A program made the translations under genes and the position numbers. Shown piece after piece: positions 51,109-59,543 of a DNA stretch of 64,000 bases. The stretch covers positions 2,965,001 to 3,029,000 of the forward strand of contig NZ_CP163439.1 of assembly GCF_041052385.1 (NCBI RefSeq), read 5' to 3'. Origin of the DNA: Streptomyces sp. R28 (GTDB lineage Bacteria; Actinomycetota; Actinomycetes; Streptomycetales; Streptomycetaceae). Within the stretch, counting starts at the first letter, position 1. Every line of letters begins with the position of its first letter. The notes under the pieces were generated by a model. It was not told where the DNA came from and did not search any database. It saw only the letters and a program-made list of their open reading frames with translations.

Positions 51109-51693
51109 ATGGGGCTGCTGGACATCCTGCTCGGCCGTACGAAGCCGGTCGTACCCGATCTCGACCAGCTCTTCGCGCTGCCGTCGGCGGCGGTGACGCT
51201 GGAGGCGGCGGCCGGATTCCGGCCGACCGGGAGCGGGGCGGTGTGCTTCGCCCCGGTCGAGGGCGCGGTCTTCGAGCAGATACACCGCGAGGTCCAGGCG
51301 CTGCTCGACGCGGACGCCGAGCGCGAGGGCCGGCCGGTGGAGCTGACGCGGGACGGCTACGGCTACTCGTGGCTGGTCTCCCGGCGCAAGCCCGACCAGT
51401 TGCCGGAGCTGGTCAACGACCTGCACGCCGTGAACAGCGCGATGGAGGTCAACGGCTTCGGGCCGCAGCTGCTGTGCTCGCTGGCCGGGTTCGAGGACGA
51501 CGAGGGCAGGCGGCTCGCCCTCGTCTACCTCTACAAGCGCGGCACCTTCTATCCCTTCGCGCCGCTGCCCGGTCGGGCGGAGCGGCGCGACAACCCGCTG
51601 GAGCTGCGGGTGAAGGCGACGCTCGCGAACGACCTGAGGATCGAGCAGGACCTGAACCGCTGGTTCCCGGTGTGGGGTGCCCCCGGCCTGTGA
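51109..51693 (+). CDS. pspAB: PspA-associated protein PspAB
   Basis: 194-residue soluble protein starting GLLDILLGRTKPVVPDLDQLF, with SAAVTLEAAAGFRP, GYGYSWLVSRRKPDQLPELVNDLHAVN and GTFYPFAPL, matching the PspAB family. Its ribosome site (GGAGGGG) lies inside the end of htpX. PspAB is usually encoded with HtpX or PspA; here it is with HtpX, while PspA and PspAA are at 3.0-4.1 kb. Confidence 0.88.
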   Translation: MGLLDILLGRTKPVVPDLDQLFALPSAAVTLEAAAGFRPTGSGAVCFAPVEGAVFEQIHREVQALLDADAEREGRPVELTRDGYGYSWLVSRRKPDQLPELVNDLHAVNSAMEVNGFGPQLLCSLAGFEDDEGRRLALVYLYKRGTFYPFAPLPGRAERRDNPLELRVKATLANDLRIEQDLNRWFPVWGAPGL

Positions 51694-51727
51694 CCGGGGG
51701 CCCCTCGGGCTACCAGCCGAGCTGGTC

Positions 51728-52030
51728 TCACTTGCTCTTCTCACCCTCCTGACGACGGGCCTCGAGGGGACGCTCGCGGCGGTAGCGGCGCTCCCACTTG
51801 GCCTGCATGTCCCGGCGGTCGCGGTAGGAGCGGTAGTCCGCGGGCATGGATCCTCCCGACGAGGACCCTCCCCCGCCGCCGGCGCCCCCGGCCCCGCCGC
51901 TCGACGCGGAGGAGCTGCGGCCGTACTGCAGGTAGAGGAAGAGCACGGCGACGGCGGCGAGCCAGTAGACGTGGTTTCCGAATCCTAGGATCACCAGGAC
52001 GACAGTCCCGGACATGACGATGGTGCCCAT
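51728..52030 (-). CDS. Small membrane protein with Gly/Ser linker
   Basis: 100 residues. One or two N-terminal hydrophobic segments (TIVMSGTVVLVILGFGNHVYW, LAAVAVLFLYLQY) precede a Ser/Gly-rich linker (about 38-62) and a very basic C-terminal helix (YRSYRDRRDMQAKWERRYRRERP). GGAGG six bases before the ATG at 52030 decides the start over the preceding GTG. Converges on pspAB. Function unknown. Confidence 0.72.
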   Translation of the reverse strand: MGTIVMSGTVVLVILGFGNHVYWLAAVAVLFLYLQYGRSSSASSGGAGGAGGGGGSSSGGSMPADYRSYRDRRDMQAKWERRYRRERPLEARRQEGEKSK

Positions 52031-52270
52031 CACGGGCCTCCGTGAGCGTGGATCGATTCTGGATCGTGAGCGGTGACCTATGTCCCGACGGGGCGCTGGG
52101 GGAAGGGCGACCGTCCGTCGGTGCGTAGAGAGTAGCCCCGAGCCCGCAGGGTGACGCCTGCCCTGCGGAAAGCGGCGTGAACAGCTCCGTTACGCGTGTC
52201 CAGCGTAGGGATCCGGTCACCGGGCGTGCATCTCCTTTTCCCGGTTGCCGGAGTGGTACGGCTGACGGCG

Positions 52271-53620
52271 TCAGACCCCGGGCTCGGCCCTGACCACGCC
52301 GGCCGCGACGGCCGCGCCCAGGATCGTGTGGTCGGCGGCGGTCCGGTCGGCGTAGGCCAGCGCGAAGTCGCGGACGGCGCGGTCGAAGGTGTCGGCGCTG
52401 CCGAGGTAGCCGGCGATGGCGATACGGTCGCCGGAGCGGGCGTGGGCCCGGGCCAGGGCGGTGCCGCAGAGGCGGGCGTAGGACAGAAGGTCGTCCGGGC
52501 TCATCCCGGCGACGTCCGCGGAGCTCTTCATGTCGCGCAGCTGACGCCAGTAGAAGGCGCGTCCCTGCGGGCCGGACATCCAGCCGAGGAAGATGTCGCT
52601 CGCGGCCTGCAACAGGCGCTGACCTACGACGACGCGATGGCCGGGGTGGACGTACGGCCCACTCGGCAGATGCTCCTCCAGTACGGACCGGCGTGCCTCC
52701 TTGAGCTGCAGGAACAGCGGGTCGTCGGTGTCGCGCCCGGCGAGCAGCACGATGAAGCAGCGCAGGCCGACACTGCCCACGCCGACGACCTTGCGAGCGG
52801 CGTCGACGAAGCGGTAGCGGTCCAGGAGCAGGCGGCGCTCCTCGGCGAGGGTCGAGCGGTAGTCGCTGAAGATCTTGCGCAGGGAGGCCATGTCGGAGGT
52901 GCCCGCGGGTTCGAGGAGCGGCGGGTCGTGGATGATCCGCCGACGCCCGTCGACGACGTCGGTGAGCTTGCCGTAGGCCTGCAGGCTGGTGCGGCGGCGG
53001 GCGCGGCCGAGGCTGGATTCGACGCGGCGGCGGTGGCGGGCGGAGCGGGCCAGGGACAGGAGCTGCTCGGCGTCGATGCGCGCGTACCAGACGTCGAGCT
53101 CGCCGAGCCGGGCGAGGCGCCGGACGGCGGTGCGGTACGCGGTCACGGTCTCCAGGGCCGCACGGCCGACCTTGGCCTCCGGGTGGCCGTTCTCGCGGGC
53201 GGCCACGGCGACCGAGGCGGCGAGGCGTTTGACGTCCCACTCGAAGGGGCCGGGGAACGTCTCGTCGAAGTCGTTCAGGTCGAAGAGCAGGGCGCGTTCC
53301 GGGGAGGCGTACAGCCCGAAGTTGAGCAGGTGGGCGTCGCCGCACAGCTGCACGGTGAGGCCGGTGTGCGGGACGGCGGCGAGGTCGGCGGCCATCACGG
53401 CGGCCGCGCCGCGCAGGAAGGCCAACGGGGACCCGGCCATCCGGCCGTACCTGATCGGCAGCAGCTCGGGCAGCCGGTCGCGGCCCTGGCGTTCCAGTAC
53501 GGCGACGGGGTCGGGGCGGTCCGCGGAGGGGATCCAGGCGGCGTGCGCGGAGCGGGGGACCTGTTTGCGGGCGGCTTTGCCGCGCAGGGCCCGGTCGGCG
53601 GGGGTGGTGGGGGTCGTCAT
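52271..53620 (-). CDS. DUF2252 family protein (kinase-like fold suggested)
   Basis: 449-residue soluble protein. Blocks typical of DUF2252: LLPIRYGRMAGSPLAFLRGAA, VQLCGDAHLLNFGLY, LLFDLNDFDETFPGPFEWDVKRLAAS and SDIFLGWMSGPQGRAFYWRQLRDMK. The GDAHLLNFG and DLNDFDE motifs look like the catalytic and metal loops of aminoglycoside-phosphotransferase-like kinases. Activity is unproven. ATG 53620 is chosen; upstream codons are Arg/Gly-rich. Confidence 0.88.
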   Translation of the reverse strand: MTTPTTPADRALRGKAARKQVPRSAHAAWIPSADRPDPVAVLERQGRDRLPELLPIRYGRMAGSPLAFLRGAAAVMAADLAAVPHTGLTVQLCGDAHLLNFGLYASPERALLFDLNDFDETFPGPFEWDVKRLAASVAVAARENGHPEAKVGRAALETVTAYRTAVRRLARLGELDVWYARIDAEQLLSLARSARHRRRVESSLGRARRRTSLQAYGKLTDVVDGRRRIIHDPPLLEPAGTSDMASLRKIFSDYRSTLAEERRLLLDRYRFVDAARKVVGVGSVGLRCFIVLLAGRDTDDPLFLQLKEARRSVLEEHLPSGPYVHPGHRVVVGQRLLQAASDIFLGWMSGPQGRAFYWRQLRDMKSSADVAGMSPDDLLSYARLCGTALARAHARSGDRIAIAGYLGSADTFDRAVRDFALAYADRTAADHTILGAAVAAGVVRAEPGV

Positions 53621-53903
53621 GGGGAGACGGTTCTGTGTACGGCCACCCCGTACACCGGCCGTCGTATGCCGTGCCCGCCCATCGCACCTCCCGCTGCCAC
53701 GCCCGCCCGGGACGGAGGCCGTCACCTCCTGATCGCAGTGAAGGCGGGGCGGGGGGCGGGCGCATGCCGGGTACGGCGATCGGGTGACGGGGCGGTCGGT
53801 CGGGCAACGGCCGTCGGGCGGCGGAGGCCGTTGTCAGTGGCGTCGGGGAGGATGCGGTCACGGACGAGGTGACGGTGTGACGGCGTGACGGGTGGAGGCC
53901 GGG

Positions 53904-55094
53904 ATGGGTGACGGGCTGCGGTACATCGGGGTGGCGGAGCGCCGGGCCCGGCTGGGGTTGCGGCATCGGCTGGCCGGGGCCGCTCGGGCGGCAGGGCCGG
54001 TCGAGGTCGCCGAGTCGCTGGTCGCGCTGCACGGCACCGATCCGGCGACCGTGTACCTGGCCGTGGGCGCGCGGCTGGCGGAGCCCGCGAAGACCGTCGC
54101 GCGGACCGAGCGGGCGTTGTACGAGGACCGGGCGCTGGTCCGGATGCACGGCATGCGGCACACCGTGTTCGTGTTCCCCACCGACCTGACGGCCGTCGTG
54201 CACGCCTCGACCGGCCTCGCTGTCGCCGCCCGGGAGCGAGCCACGCTGGTCAAGCACATGGCGACGGCGGGGGCGCCGGACGCGGCCTGGCTGGCGGAGG
54301 TCGAGGAGTCGACGCTGGCCGCGCTGGCCCGGCGCGGGCAGGCGACGGCGGCCGAACTCGCCGAGGACGAGCCGCGGTTGCGCGAGCGGTTCGTGTACGG
54401 GGCCGGCAAGAGCTACGAGGGGGTACACGCCGTCTCGACGCGGCTGCTGCGGGTGCTGGGCGTCGAGGGAAAGGTGGTGCGGGGGCGGCCGCTGGGCTCC
54501 TGGACGTCCTCGCAGTTCCGGTGGGCGGTGGCACCCGACCATCCCGAGCTGGACGTTTCCGGGGCGCAGGCGGAACTGCTGCGGCGCTGGCTCGCGGTGT
54601 GCGGGCCGGCGACGGAGACCGACCTCAAGTGGTGGACCGGGTGGAAGGTGACCGAAGTACGCCGGGCGCTGGCGGCGATCGGGGCGCAGGCCGTCTCCCT
54701 CGACGAGGGGACGGGGTACGTCGTCGACGGCGACGTCGGTCCGGTGGCCGGGCCCGAGGAGCCGTGGGCGGCGCTGCTGCCCGCCCTCGACCCCACGGCG
54801 ATGGGGTGGCAACGGCGGGAGTGGTATCTGGCGCCGGAGCTGTGGCCGTCGCTGTTCGACCGCAGCGGCAATGTGGGGCCGACGGTGTGGTGGAACGGGC
54901 GTGTGGTGGGCGGCTGGGCCCAGCGCGGGGACGGGGAGATCGTCTGGCGGTCGCTGGAGGACCTGGGGGGCGTGGAGCGGCGGGCGGTTCAGGCCGCGGT
55001 CGCCGTGGAGGCGGAGCGGTTGCGGGGGTGGGTGGGGGCGGCTCGGGTGACGCCTCGGTTTCGGACGCCGTTGGAGCGGGAGTTGTCGGCGTAG
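53904..55094 (+). CDS. Winged-helix DNA-binding domain protein (HTH_42/AlkZ-like)
   Basis: 396 residues. The tandem winged-helix family HTH_42 is recognised from RRARLGLRHRLAG, VAESLVALHGTDPATVYLAVGAR, MHGMRHTVFVFPTDL, LLRRWLAVCGPATETDLKWWTGWKVTEVRRALAAI and WRRREW-like LDPTAMGWQRREWYLAPE. Some relatives (AlkZ/AlkX) are DNA glycosylases that unhook crosslinks; I could not locate their QxQ-type catalytic motif with confidence. GGAGG five bases before ATG 53904 supports the start. Confidence 0.85.
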   Translation: MGDGLRYIGVAERRARLGLRHRLAGAARAAGPVEVAESLVALHGTDPATVYLAVGARLAEPAKTVARTERALYEDRALVRMHGMRHTVFVFPTDLTAVVHASTGLAVAARERATLVKHMATAGAPDAAWLAEVEESTLAALARRGQATAAELAEDEPRLRERFVYGAGKSYEGVHAVSTRLLRVLGVEGKVVRGRPLGSWTSSQFRWAVAPDHPELDVSGAQAELLRRWLAVCGPATETDLKWWTGWKVTEVRRALAAIGAQAVSLDEGTGYVVDGDVGPVAGPEEPWAALLPALDPTAMGWQRREWYLAPELWPSLFDRSGNVGPTVWWNGRVVGGWAQRGDGEIVWRSLEDLGGVERRAVQAAVAVEAERLRGWVGAARVTPRFRTPLERELSA

Positions 55095-55155
55095 GGGGCA
55101 CAGGTGGGGGGTGGGGGCCGGGGCGGTGCCGGGTGCCCGCACTTGGCAGAGCAGT

Positions 55156-55188
55156 GCCGGGTGCCCTCGGTCAGTGGGGGCACCCGGC
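55156..55188. terminator. Bidirectional hairpin between convergent genes
   Basis: Perfect 11-bp stem (55156-55166 with 55178-55188), 11-base loop, between the winged-helix gene and the converging small gene. Confidence 0.7.
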
Positions 55189-55196
55189 CTCGCGGC

Positions 55197-55523
55197 TTAC
55201 CTCGAGTACCTCATGAACGCCCGCACCATGTGGCACGTCGTGTCCGACGGCGGGTGCACGCCGATCGTCTCCGCGGTGCTTCGGATCGTGTCGTTGCGGG
55301 CCTGGTTGGGCATGAAGACGCCCGAGTCGAGCAGGGCGATCGCCAGGCGCATGGCCTTGAGGCGGCGGTTGTGGCTGACGTACCACTCGCGCGGACGGCC
55401 CGGCGGCAGCGGCCGCTTCTCCAAGGGCGCGTACGGCAGGTCGAGCAGCACCGGGTGCTGCGCGGTGGACTGGGTGGGCAGCGGCTTGCGGGTCGGCTTC
55501 GGCTTCAGTGCGGCAGCGGGCAC
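55197..55523 (-). CDS. Conserved small basic protein, unknown
   Basis: 108 residues. A Lys/Pro-rich N-terminus (AAALKPKPTRKPLPTQSTAQH) and a globular helical part (EWYVSHNRRLKAMRLAIALLDSGVF, TIRSTAETIGVHPPSDTTCHMVRAF). An AGGAGG directly abuts an ATG at 55527-55529 but stands six bases before a GTG at 55521-55523, so the GTG is the better start. No membrane segment and no known domain. Confidence 0.7.
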   Translation of the reverse strand: MPAAALKPKPTRKPLPTQSTAQHPVLLDLPYAPLEKRPLPPGRPREWYVSHNRRLKAMRLAIALLDSGVFMPNQARNDTIRSTAETIGVHPPSDTTCHMVRAFMRYSR

Positions 55524-55788
55524 AGGCATCCTCCTGTCGCGGTAGAGCGCCGGTCGGGTTCCCCGGCGACGCTCTCGAACACTGGTTACAGTTTACTGCC
55601 CGGCACTGACAATCCGAGGGTCCCGGACGTCCGTGAAATACCCTGGTCAGCAACGAAATTGTCACTGTGTCACGCCGGTGTCGCGAGGTGCGGCTGAGGC
55701 GCCGGAAAATTCGAACACAGGGCGCTTGGCGGACGACTGGAGCCCGGTCGACGGAGGCTGACGCTCCGGTCGGGATACCGTGAGCGGC

Positions 55789-56154
55789 ATGGAGATCTGG
55801 ATCAATCCGGCCTGTTCCAAGTGCCGTAGCGCCCTCACGCTGCTCGACGCCGAGGGGGCGGACTACACCGTCCGCCGCTATCTGGACGACGTGCCGACCG
55901 CGGACGAGATCCGGGACGTCCTCGACCGGCTCGGGCTCGAGCCCTGGGACATCACCCGGGCCCAGGAGGCCGCCGCCAAGGAGCTCGGGGTCAAGGAGTG
56001 GGCCCGGGACGCGGGTTCGCGGGAGCGGTGGATCACGGCCCTGGCCGAGCACCCCAAGCTGATCCAGCGGCCGATCATCACCGCGGACGACGGTACGGCC
56101 GTTGTCGCGCGGACCGAAGAGGCCGTGCGCGATGCCCTGTCCCGGGAGAGCTGA
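55789..56154 (+). CDS. ArsC/Spx-type arsenate reductase family protein
   Basis: 121-residue thioredoxin-fold protein. The active-site Cys lies in INPACSKCRSALTLL (C10, with a second Cys C13 making a CxxC pair). It is followed by YTVRRYLDDVPTADEIRDVL and the ArsC-like C-terminal LIQRPIITADD with its cis-Pro. These fit glutathione/glutaredoxin-type arsenate reductases or YffB-like relatives. No other ars genes are nearby, so arsenic resistance is not established. ATG 55789 preferred over GTG 55780. Confidence 0.86.
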   Translation: MEIWINPACSKCRSALTLLDAEGADYTVRRYLDDVPTADEIRDVLDRLGLEPWDITRAQEAAAKELGVKEWARDAGSRERWITALAEHPKLIQRPIITADDGTAVVARTEEAVRDALSRES

Positions 56155-56277
56155 AGGCCTCCCCTGCTGAGCTTTGTGTGACGCAGGTTACGTCAGTGAC
56201 TGCTGTAACTGCTGAGTAACCTCGTTCGGTATCTCGTACATAGCGGCGTACGCTCCCCTACCTCTCAGGAGGCGCGC

Positions 56278-56991
56278 ATGTCGCGTAGGAGAACTCTCGG
56301 CACGAAGAAGAAGCTCGTACTGTTGGTGAGTGCGGCGGCGGTGGCCGGAGGCGGCGCCTTCGTCATGGCGAGCACCTCGAACGCCTCGCAGAGTCCCCGG
56401 ACCCTGTCGGCCGCGGACTCCAACGTCTGCCAAGGTCTCGCCACCGCTCTCGGCAACAACCAGAAGTTCATCGACGGCCAACGGGCCGATCCGGACGCGC
56501 AGTCCGAGGCCCGGATCGCCAACCGCGAGGCCGTCATCGCGCAGATCAAGGTTCAGCAGCAAGCGTCCGGATGTGCGGTTGGGGAGTCGGCTCAGGACTC
56601 CCAGACTTCGCAGCCGGCGCAGACCGCTCCCGCGGAGGCCGGCGACACGGGGGGCGTCGGCAACGCAGGGAACGCAGGGAATGCGGGGAACGCGGGGAAC
56701 GCAGGCAACGCGGGAAACACCGGCGGCGATGCCGCGGCCTCGGGACAGCAGGTCTGCAACGGCTCGACCGTCACGCTCTCCGGTGAGGGCGGCGCCCCGG
56801 CGGCGTCCAGCAACCAGTTCCCGGCCGGTACGAAGCTGAAGGTCACCAACCTGGACAACGACAAGTCCACGACGGTGGAGGTCACTTCGGTCTCCGGCAG
56901 CTGCGTGCTGCTCAACAACGCCGCCTTCGAGCAGGTGCGTGAGCCCGGCAAGTTCCTGATCCGCCGCGCGGTGATCGAGAAGGTGGGGTGA
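56278..56991 (+). CDS. Secreted protein with Gly-Asn-Ala repeat linker
   Basis: 237 residues. A basic start (SRRRTLGTKKK) and hydrophobic segment (LVLLVSAAAVAGGGAFVMAS) form a signal peptide or anchor. An N-terminal helical domain with two Cys (about 40-98) is joined by a Gly/Asn/Ala-rich linker (six GNA triplets and a GNT, 128-148) to a C-terminal domain with two more Cys (QVCNGSTVTLSGEGG, SGSCVLLNNAAFEQVREPGKF). An AGGAGG ribosome site precedes the ATG. Resembles extracellular streptomycete proteins; function unknown. It may be related in domain plan to the 62760 product. Confidence 0.78.
   Translation: MSRRRTLGTKKKLVLLVSAAAVAGGGAFVMASTSNASQSPRTLSAADSNVCQGLATALGNNQKFIDGQRADPDAQSEARIANREAVIAQIKVQQQASGCAVGESAQDSQTSQPAQTAPAEAGDTGGVGNAGNAGNAGNAGNAGNAGNTGGDAAASGQQVCNGSTVTLSGEGGAPAASSNQFPAGTKLKVTNLDNDKSTTVEVTSVSGSCVLLNNAAFEQVREPGKFLIRRAVIEKVG
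56659..56721 (+). repeat. 9-bp tandem repeats coding Gly-Asn-Ala
   Basis: Seven 9-bp units such as ggcaacgca and gggaacgcg encode six GNA triplets and a GNT within the secreted protein's linker. Likely length-variable between strains. Confidence 0.9.
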
Positions 56992-57021
56992 GGCTCGGGT
57001 AACCACACCGTACGTGTCATG

Positions 57022-57055
57022 GGCCCTGCCGCTCGCGGCCACGAGCGGCAGGGCC
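57022..57055 (+). terminator. Terminator after the GNA-repeat gene
   Basis: Perfect 14-bp stem (57022-57035 with 57042-57055) and 6-base loop, 30 bases after the stop codon. Confidence 0.8.
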
Positions 57056-57313
57056 TGCGGGCATGGGGGTCGCGGGCGTCGGGGTCACGGGCTTGGGGGT
57101 ACGCGTCGGATGCCTGCGCGGCCCCGGTCGGGGTTCGCGTGGCGCCTGCGGTTCGGTGGGAGGCCGGGGCCGTACGCGACCGCGGGTGCGTGCGGCCTGG
57201 TGTCCATTCCCATCGCATACGAGTCACCCAACCGCCCGCCCTGCAGGGCTGGATGTCGCCCTGTCGACTTTGCCCCGCCGCTCACAGCGTGAAACGCGCC
57301 ACACCACCACCAG

Positions 57314-57351
57314 GTAACACGGGGTTCACATTCGAGCAACGGGCGGGAAAT
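57314..57351 (+). promoter_or_regulatory. Tandem GlnR boxes upstream of glnII
   Basis: GTAAC-ACGGGG-TTCAC (57314-57329) and GCAAC-GGGCGG-GAAAT (57336-57351) fit gTnAc-n6-GaAAc with some deviation. Their 22-bp offset is exactly that of the glnA pair. GlnR control of glnII is known in Streptomyces. Confidence 0.75.
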
Positions 57352-57451
57352 CGCCTGTTGACAGGCTCGCGGGCATCAAGAGCGGCGCCTCAGTGCCGCA
57401 GCGCCGCAGCACCCGCAAGTGCGTCAGACACACCCCCGAAGGAAGTGGCCC

Positions 57452-58483
57452 GTGACCTTCAAGGCTGAGTACATCTGGATCGACGGCACCCAGCCGACCG
57501 CCAAGCTCCGTTCCAAGACGAAGATCATCACGGGCGAGCCCGTCGGTCTGGACGCGCTGCCGATCTGGGGCTTCGACGGGTCCTCCACGAACCAGGCCGA
57601 GGGCCACTCCTCGGACCGTGTCCTCAAGCCGGTCTTCACCTGCCCCGACCCGATCCGCGGCGGCGACGACATCCTCGTCCTGTGCGAGGTCCTCAACATC
57701 GACATGACGCCGCACGAGTCCAACACCCGTGCCGCGCTCACCGAGGTCTCCGAGAAGTTCGCCGCTCAGGAGCCGATCTTCGGCATCGAGCAGGAGTACA
57801 CCTTCTTCCAGGACGGCTACCCGCTCGGCTTCCCCAAGGGCGGCTTCCCGGCCCCGCAGGGTGGCTACTACTGCGGTGTCGGCGCCGACGAGATCTTCGG
57901 CCGTGAGGTCGTCGAGGCCCACCTGGAGAACTGCCTCGCCGCCGGTCTCGCCATCTCCGGCATCAACGCCGAGGTCATGCCCGGCCAGTGGGAGTTCCAG
58001 GTCGGTCCGGTCTCCCCGCTGGAGGTCTCCGACCACCTGTGGGTCGCCCGCTGGCTGCTCTACCGCACCGCCGAGGACTTCGGCATCGCCGCGACGCTGG
58101 ACCCGAAGCCGGTGAAGGGCGACTGGAACGGCGCCGGTGCGCACACCAACTTCTCCACGAAGGCGATGCGCGAGGGCTACGACGCGATCATCACTGCCTG
58201 CGAGTCGCTCGGCGAGGGCTCCAAGCCCCTCGACCACGTCAAGAACTACGGCGCCGGCATCGACGACCGTCTGACCGGTCTGCACGAGACCGCCCCGTGG
58301 AACGAGTACTCCTACGGTGTCTCCGACCGTGGCGCCTCGGTCCGTATCCCGTGGCAGGTCGAGAAGGACGGCAAGGGTTACATCGAGGACCGCCGTCCGA
58401 ACGCCAACGTCGACCCGTACCTGGTGACCCGCCTGATCGTCGACACCTGCTGCTCCGCGCTGGAGAAGGCCGGCCAGGTCTGA
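57452..58483 (+). CDS. glnII: Glutamine synthetase type II
   Basis: Eukaryotic-like glutamine synthetase, 343 residues from GTG 57452. Signatures: YIWIDGTQPTAKLRSKTK, IWGFDGSSTNQAEGHSSD, FGIEQEYTFFQDGYPLGFP, GINAEVMPGQWEFQVGP and NGAGAHTNFSTKAMRE. It lacks the class I adenylylation Tyr loop. It should assimilate ammonia alongside GlnA. A terminator hairpin follows its stop. Confidence 0.97.
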   Translation: MTFKAEYIWIDGTQPTAKLRSKTKIITGEPVGLDALPIWGFDGSSTNQAEGHSSDRVLKPVFTCPDPIRGGDDILVLCEVLNIDMTPHESNTRAALTEVSEKFAAQEPIFGIEQEYTFFQDGYPLGFPKGGFPAPQGGYYCGVGADEIFGREVVEAHLENCLAAGLAISGINAEVMPGQWEFQVGPVSPLEVSDHLWVARWLLYRTAEDFGIAATLDPKPVKGDWNGAGAHTNFSTKAMREGYDAIITACESLGEGSKPLDHVKNYGAGIDDRLTGLHETAPWNEYSYGVSDRGASVRIPWQVEKDGKGYIEDRRPNANVDPYLVTRLIVDTCCSALEKAGQV

Positions 58484-58499
58484 TCCACCCAGTAGCTCC

Positions 58500-58538
58500 C
58501 GAAGGGGGGGCCCACCGAGACGGTGGGCGCCCCCTTCG
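58500..58538 (+). terminator. Terminator after glnII
   Basis: 17-bp arms (58500-58516 and 58522-58538) with one mismatch and a 5-base loop, 16 bases after the stop. Confidence 0.85.
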
Positions 58539-58670
58539 TGTTGGGTTGTCCACGCAGTGGGACGGCTCTCCGGGCAAAGCGATCAACGTCACGCCGTTGA
58601 CCTGGGACAAACCACTGGAGGGACGAGACGAAGGGTCCCCTCCCGGGCCGGCGTCTGCTTCAATGGACGC

Positions 58671-58793
58671 ATGGCCAGCTTCCAGAAGTACTCCGCGACA
58701 GGTCGCCATGACCTCGAGCCCTTCTGGCCTTCCCGTCAGCACGACGACTTCGACCGGGTGTGTTGCCGCGCGGTGAACGCGCGGGCCCTGTAA
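58671..58793 (+). CDS. Mini-ORF with Cys-Cys: possible leader peptide
   Basis: 40 codons (ASFQKYSATGRHDLEPFWPS after Met; then QHDDFDRVCCRAVNARAL), ending 108 bp before the winged-helix regulator gene. The FDRVCCRAV tail with adjacent Cys codons resembles short Cys-containing leader ORFs of actinobacteria that sense cysteinyl-tRNA or translation. A small dyad (ggccttcggcc, 58819-58829) and near-repeats (gacttctcgatg, gactcctcgacg, gactcctcgcg) follow. No strong ribosome site precedes the ATG, so it may be leaderless or spurious. Confidence 0.45.
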   Translation: MASFQKYSATGRHDLEPFWPSRQHDDFDRVCCRAVNARAL

Positions 58794-58901
58794 AGCCGTA
58801 ACTTTCCCGGCCTTCGGCCAGCGCGAAACGACGTACGTCTCCCAACGGACTTCTCGATGGACTCCTCGACGGACTCCTCGCGCGAAAAGAGCTGACCTCT
58901 C

Positions 58902-59459
58902 ATGGCGACCACTCGTTCTCTCTCCACCGCCACGCTCAACTCCCCCGCCCCGACCGCTTCACGGCACCATCTGCGCGCCGTGGACCGGGACGAGGTGATC
59001 GACGTCGCGAACCTCCTGCCGCCGGGCGCCACCTGGCTGCCCGCTCCCCAGCACTCCCTGCCCACGCTCCCGGGGCAGCCGCCGATGATCGGCTACCTGG
59101 TGCTCGTCCCGGCCGACCAGCAGCCGCCGGTTCCGCCCGTTCCGCCGGCCCACGCCGTCGACGGCGACGCGCTCGTCAGCGTCGACGCCGTGCGGCGCAC
59201 CGCCGCAGTCGACGGGCGTGAACTCGACCTCACCTACCTGGAGTTCGAGCTGCTCGCCCACCTGGTGGCCAACCCGCATCGCGTACACACGCGCGACCAG
59301 CTGGTCACCACGGTGTGGGGGTACGGGCATGTGGGCGACGGCCGTACCGTCGACGTCCACATCGCCCGGCTGCGCCGCAAGCTGGGCGCCGAGCACCGGG
59401 ACACCATCCGGACGGTGCGCAGGGTGGGGTACAAGTACGCGCCGCCCGCCGGACGCTGA
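58902..59459 (+). CDS. Winged-helix regulator lacking a receiver domain
   Basis: 185 residues. The C-terminal ~95 residues are an OmpR/PhoB-type Trans_reg_C domain: LVSVDAVRRTAAVDGRELDL, TYLEFELLAHLVANPHRVHTR, RTVDVHIARLRRKLG and TVRRVGYKYAPP. In place of a phosphorylated receiver there is a Pro-rich, Ala-rich N-terminal ~80 residues. It therefore cannot be a classical response regulator. Target unknown. glnII lies upstream, with the Cys-Cys mini-ORF between. Confidence 0.88.
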   Translation: MATTRSLSTATLNSPAPTASRHHLRAVDRDEVIDVANLLPPGATWLPAPQHSLPTLPGQPPMIGYLVLVPADQQPPVPPVPPAHAVDGDALVSVDAVRRTAAVDGRELDLTYLEFELLAHLVANPHRVHTRDQLVTTVWGYGHVGDGRTVDVHIARLRRKLGAEHRDTIRTVRRVGYKYAPPAGR

Positions 59460-59543
59460 CCTGCCCGGGCGCTCCCTCGAAAGCCTTCTGCTGACGGCAG
59501 AGTCCTGTTCCGTCCCGTGCCCGCACCGGGCACAGTCGGCGGC

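Larger units (their letters stand above)
56992..57451. other. Intergenic region upstream of glnII
   Basis: 460 bp without a convincing gene. It opens with a terminator hairpin (57022-57055), continues with a G-rich stretch of loosely repeated gggggtcgcgg/ggggtcacggg motifs (57063-57110), and ends with the GlnR-controlled glnII promoter region. Confidence 0.7.
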
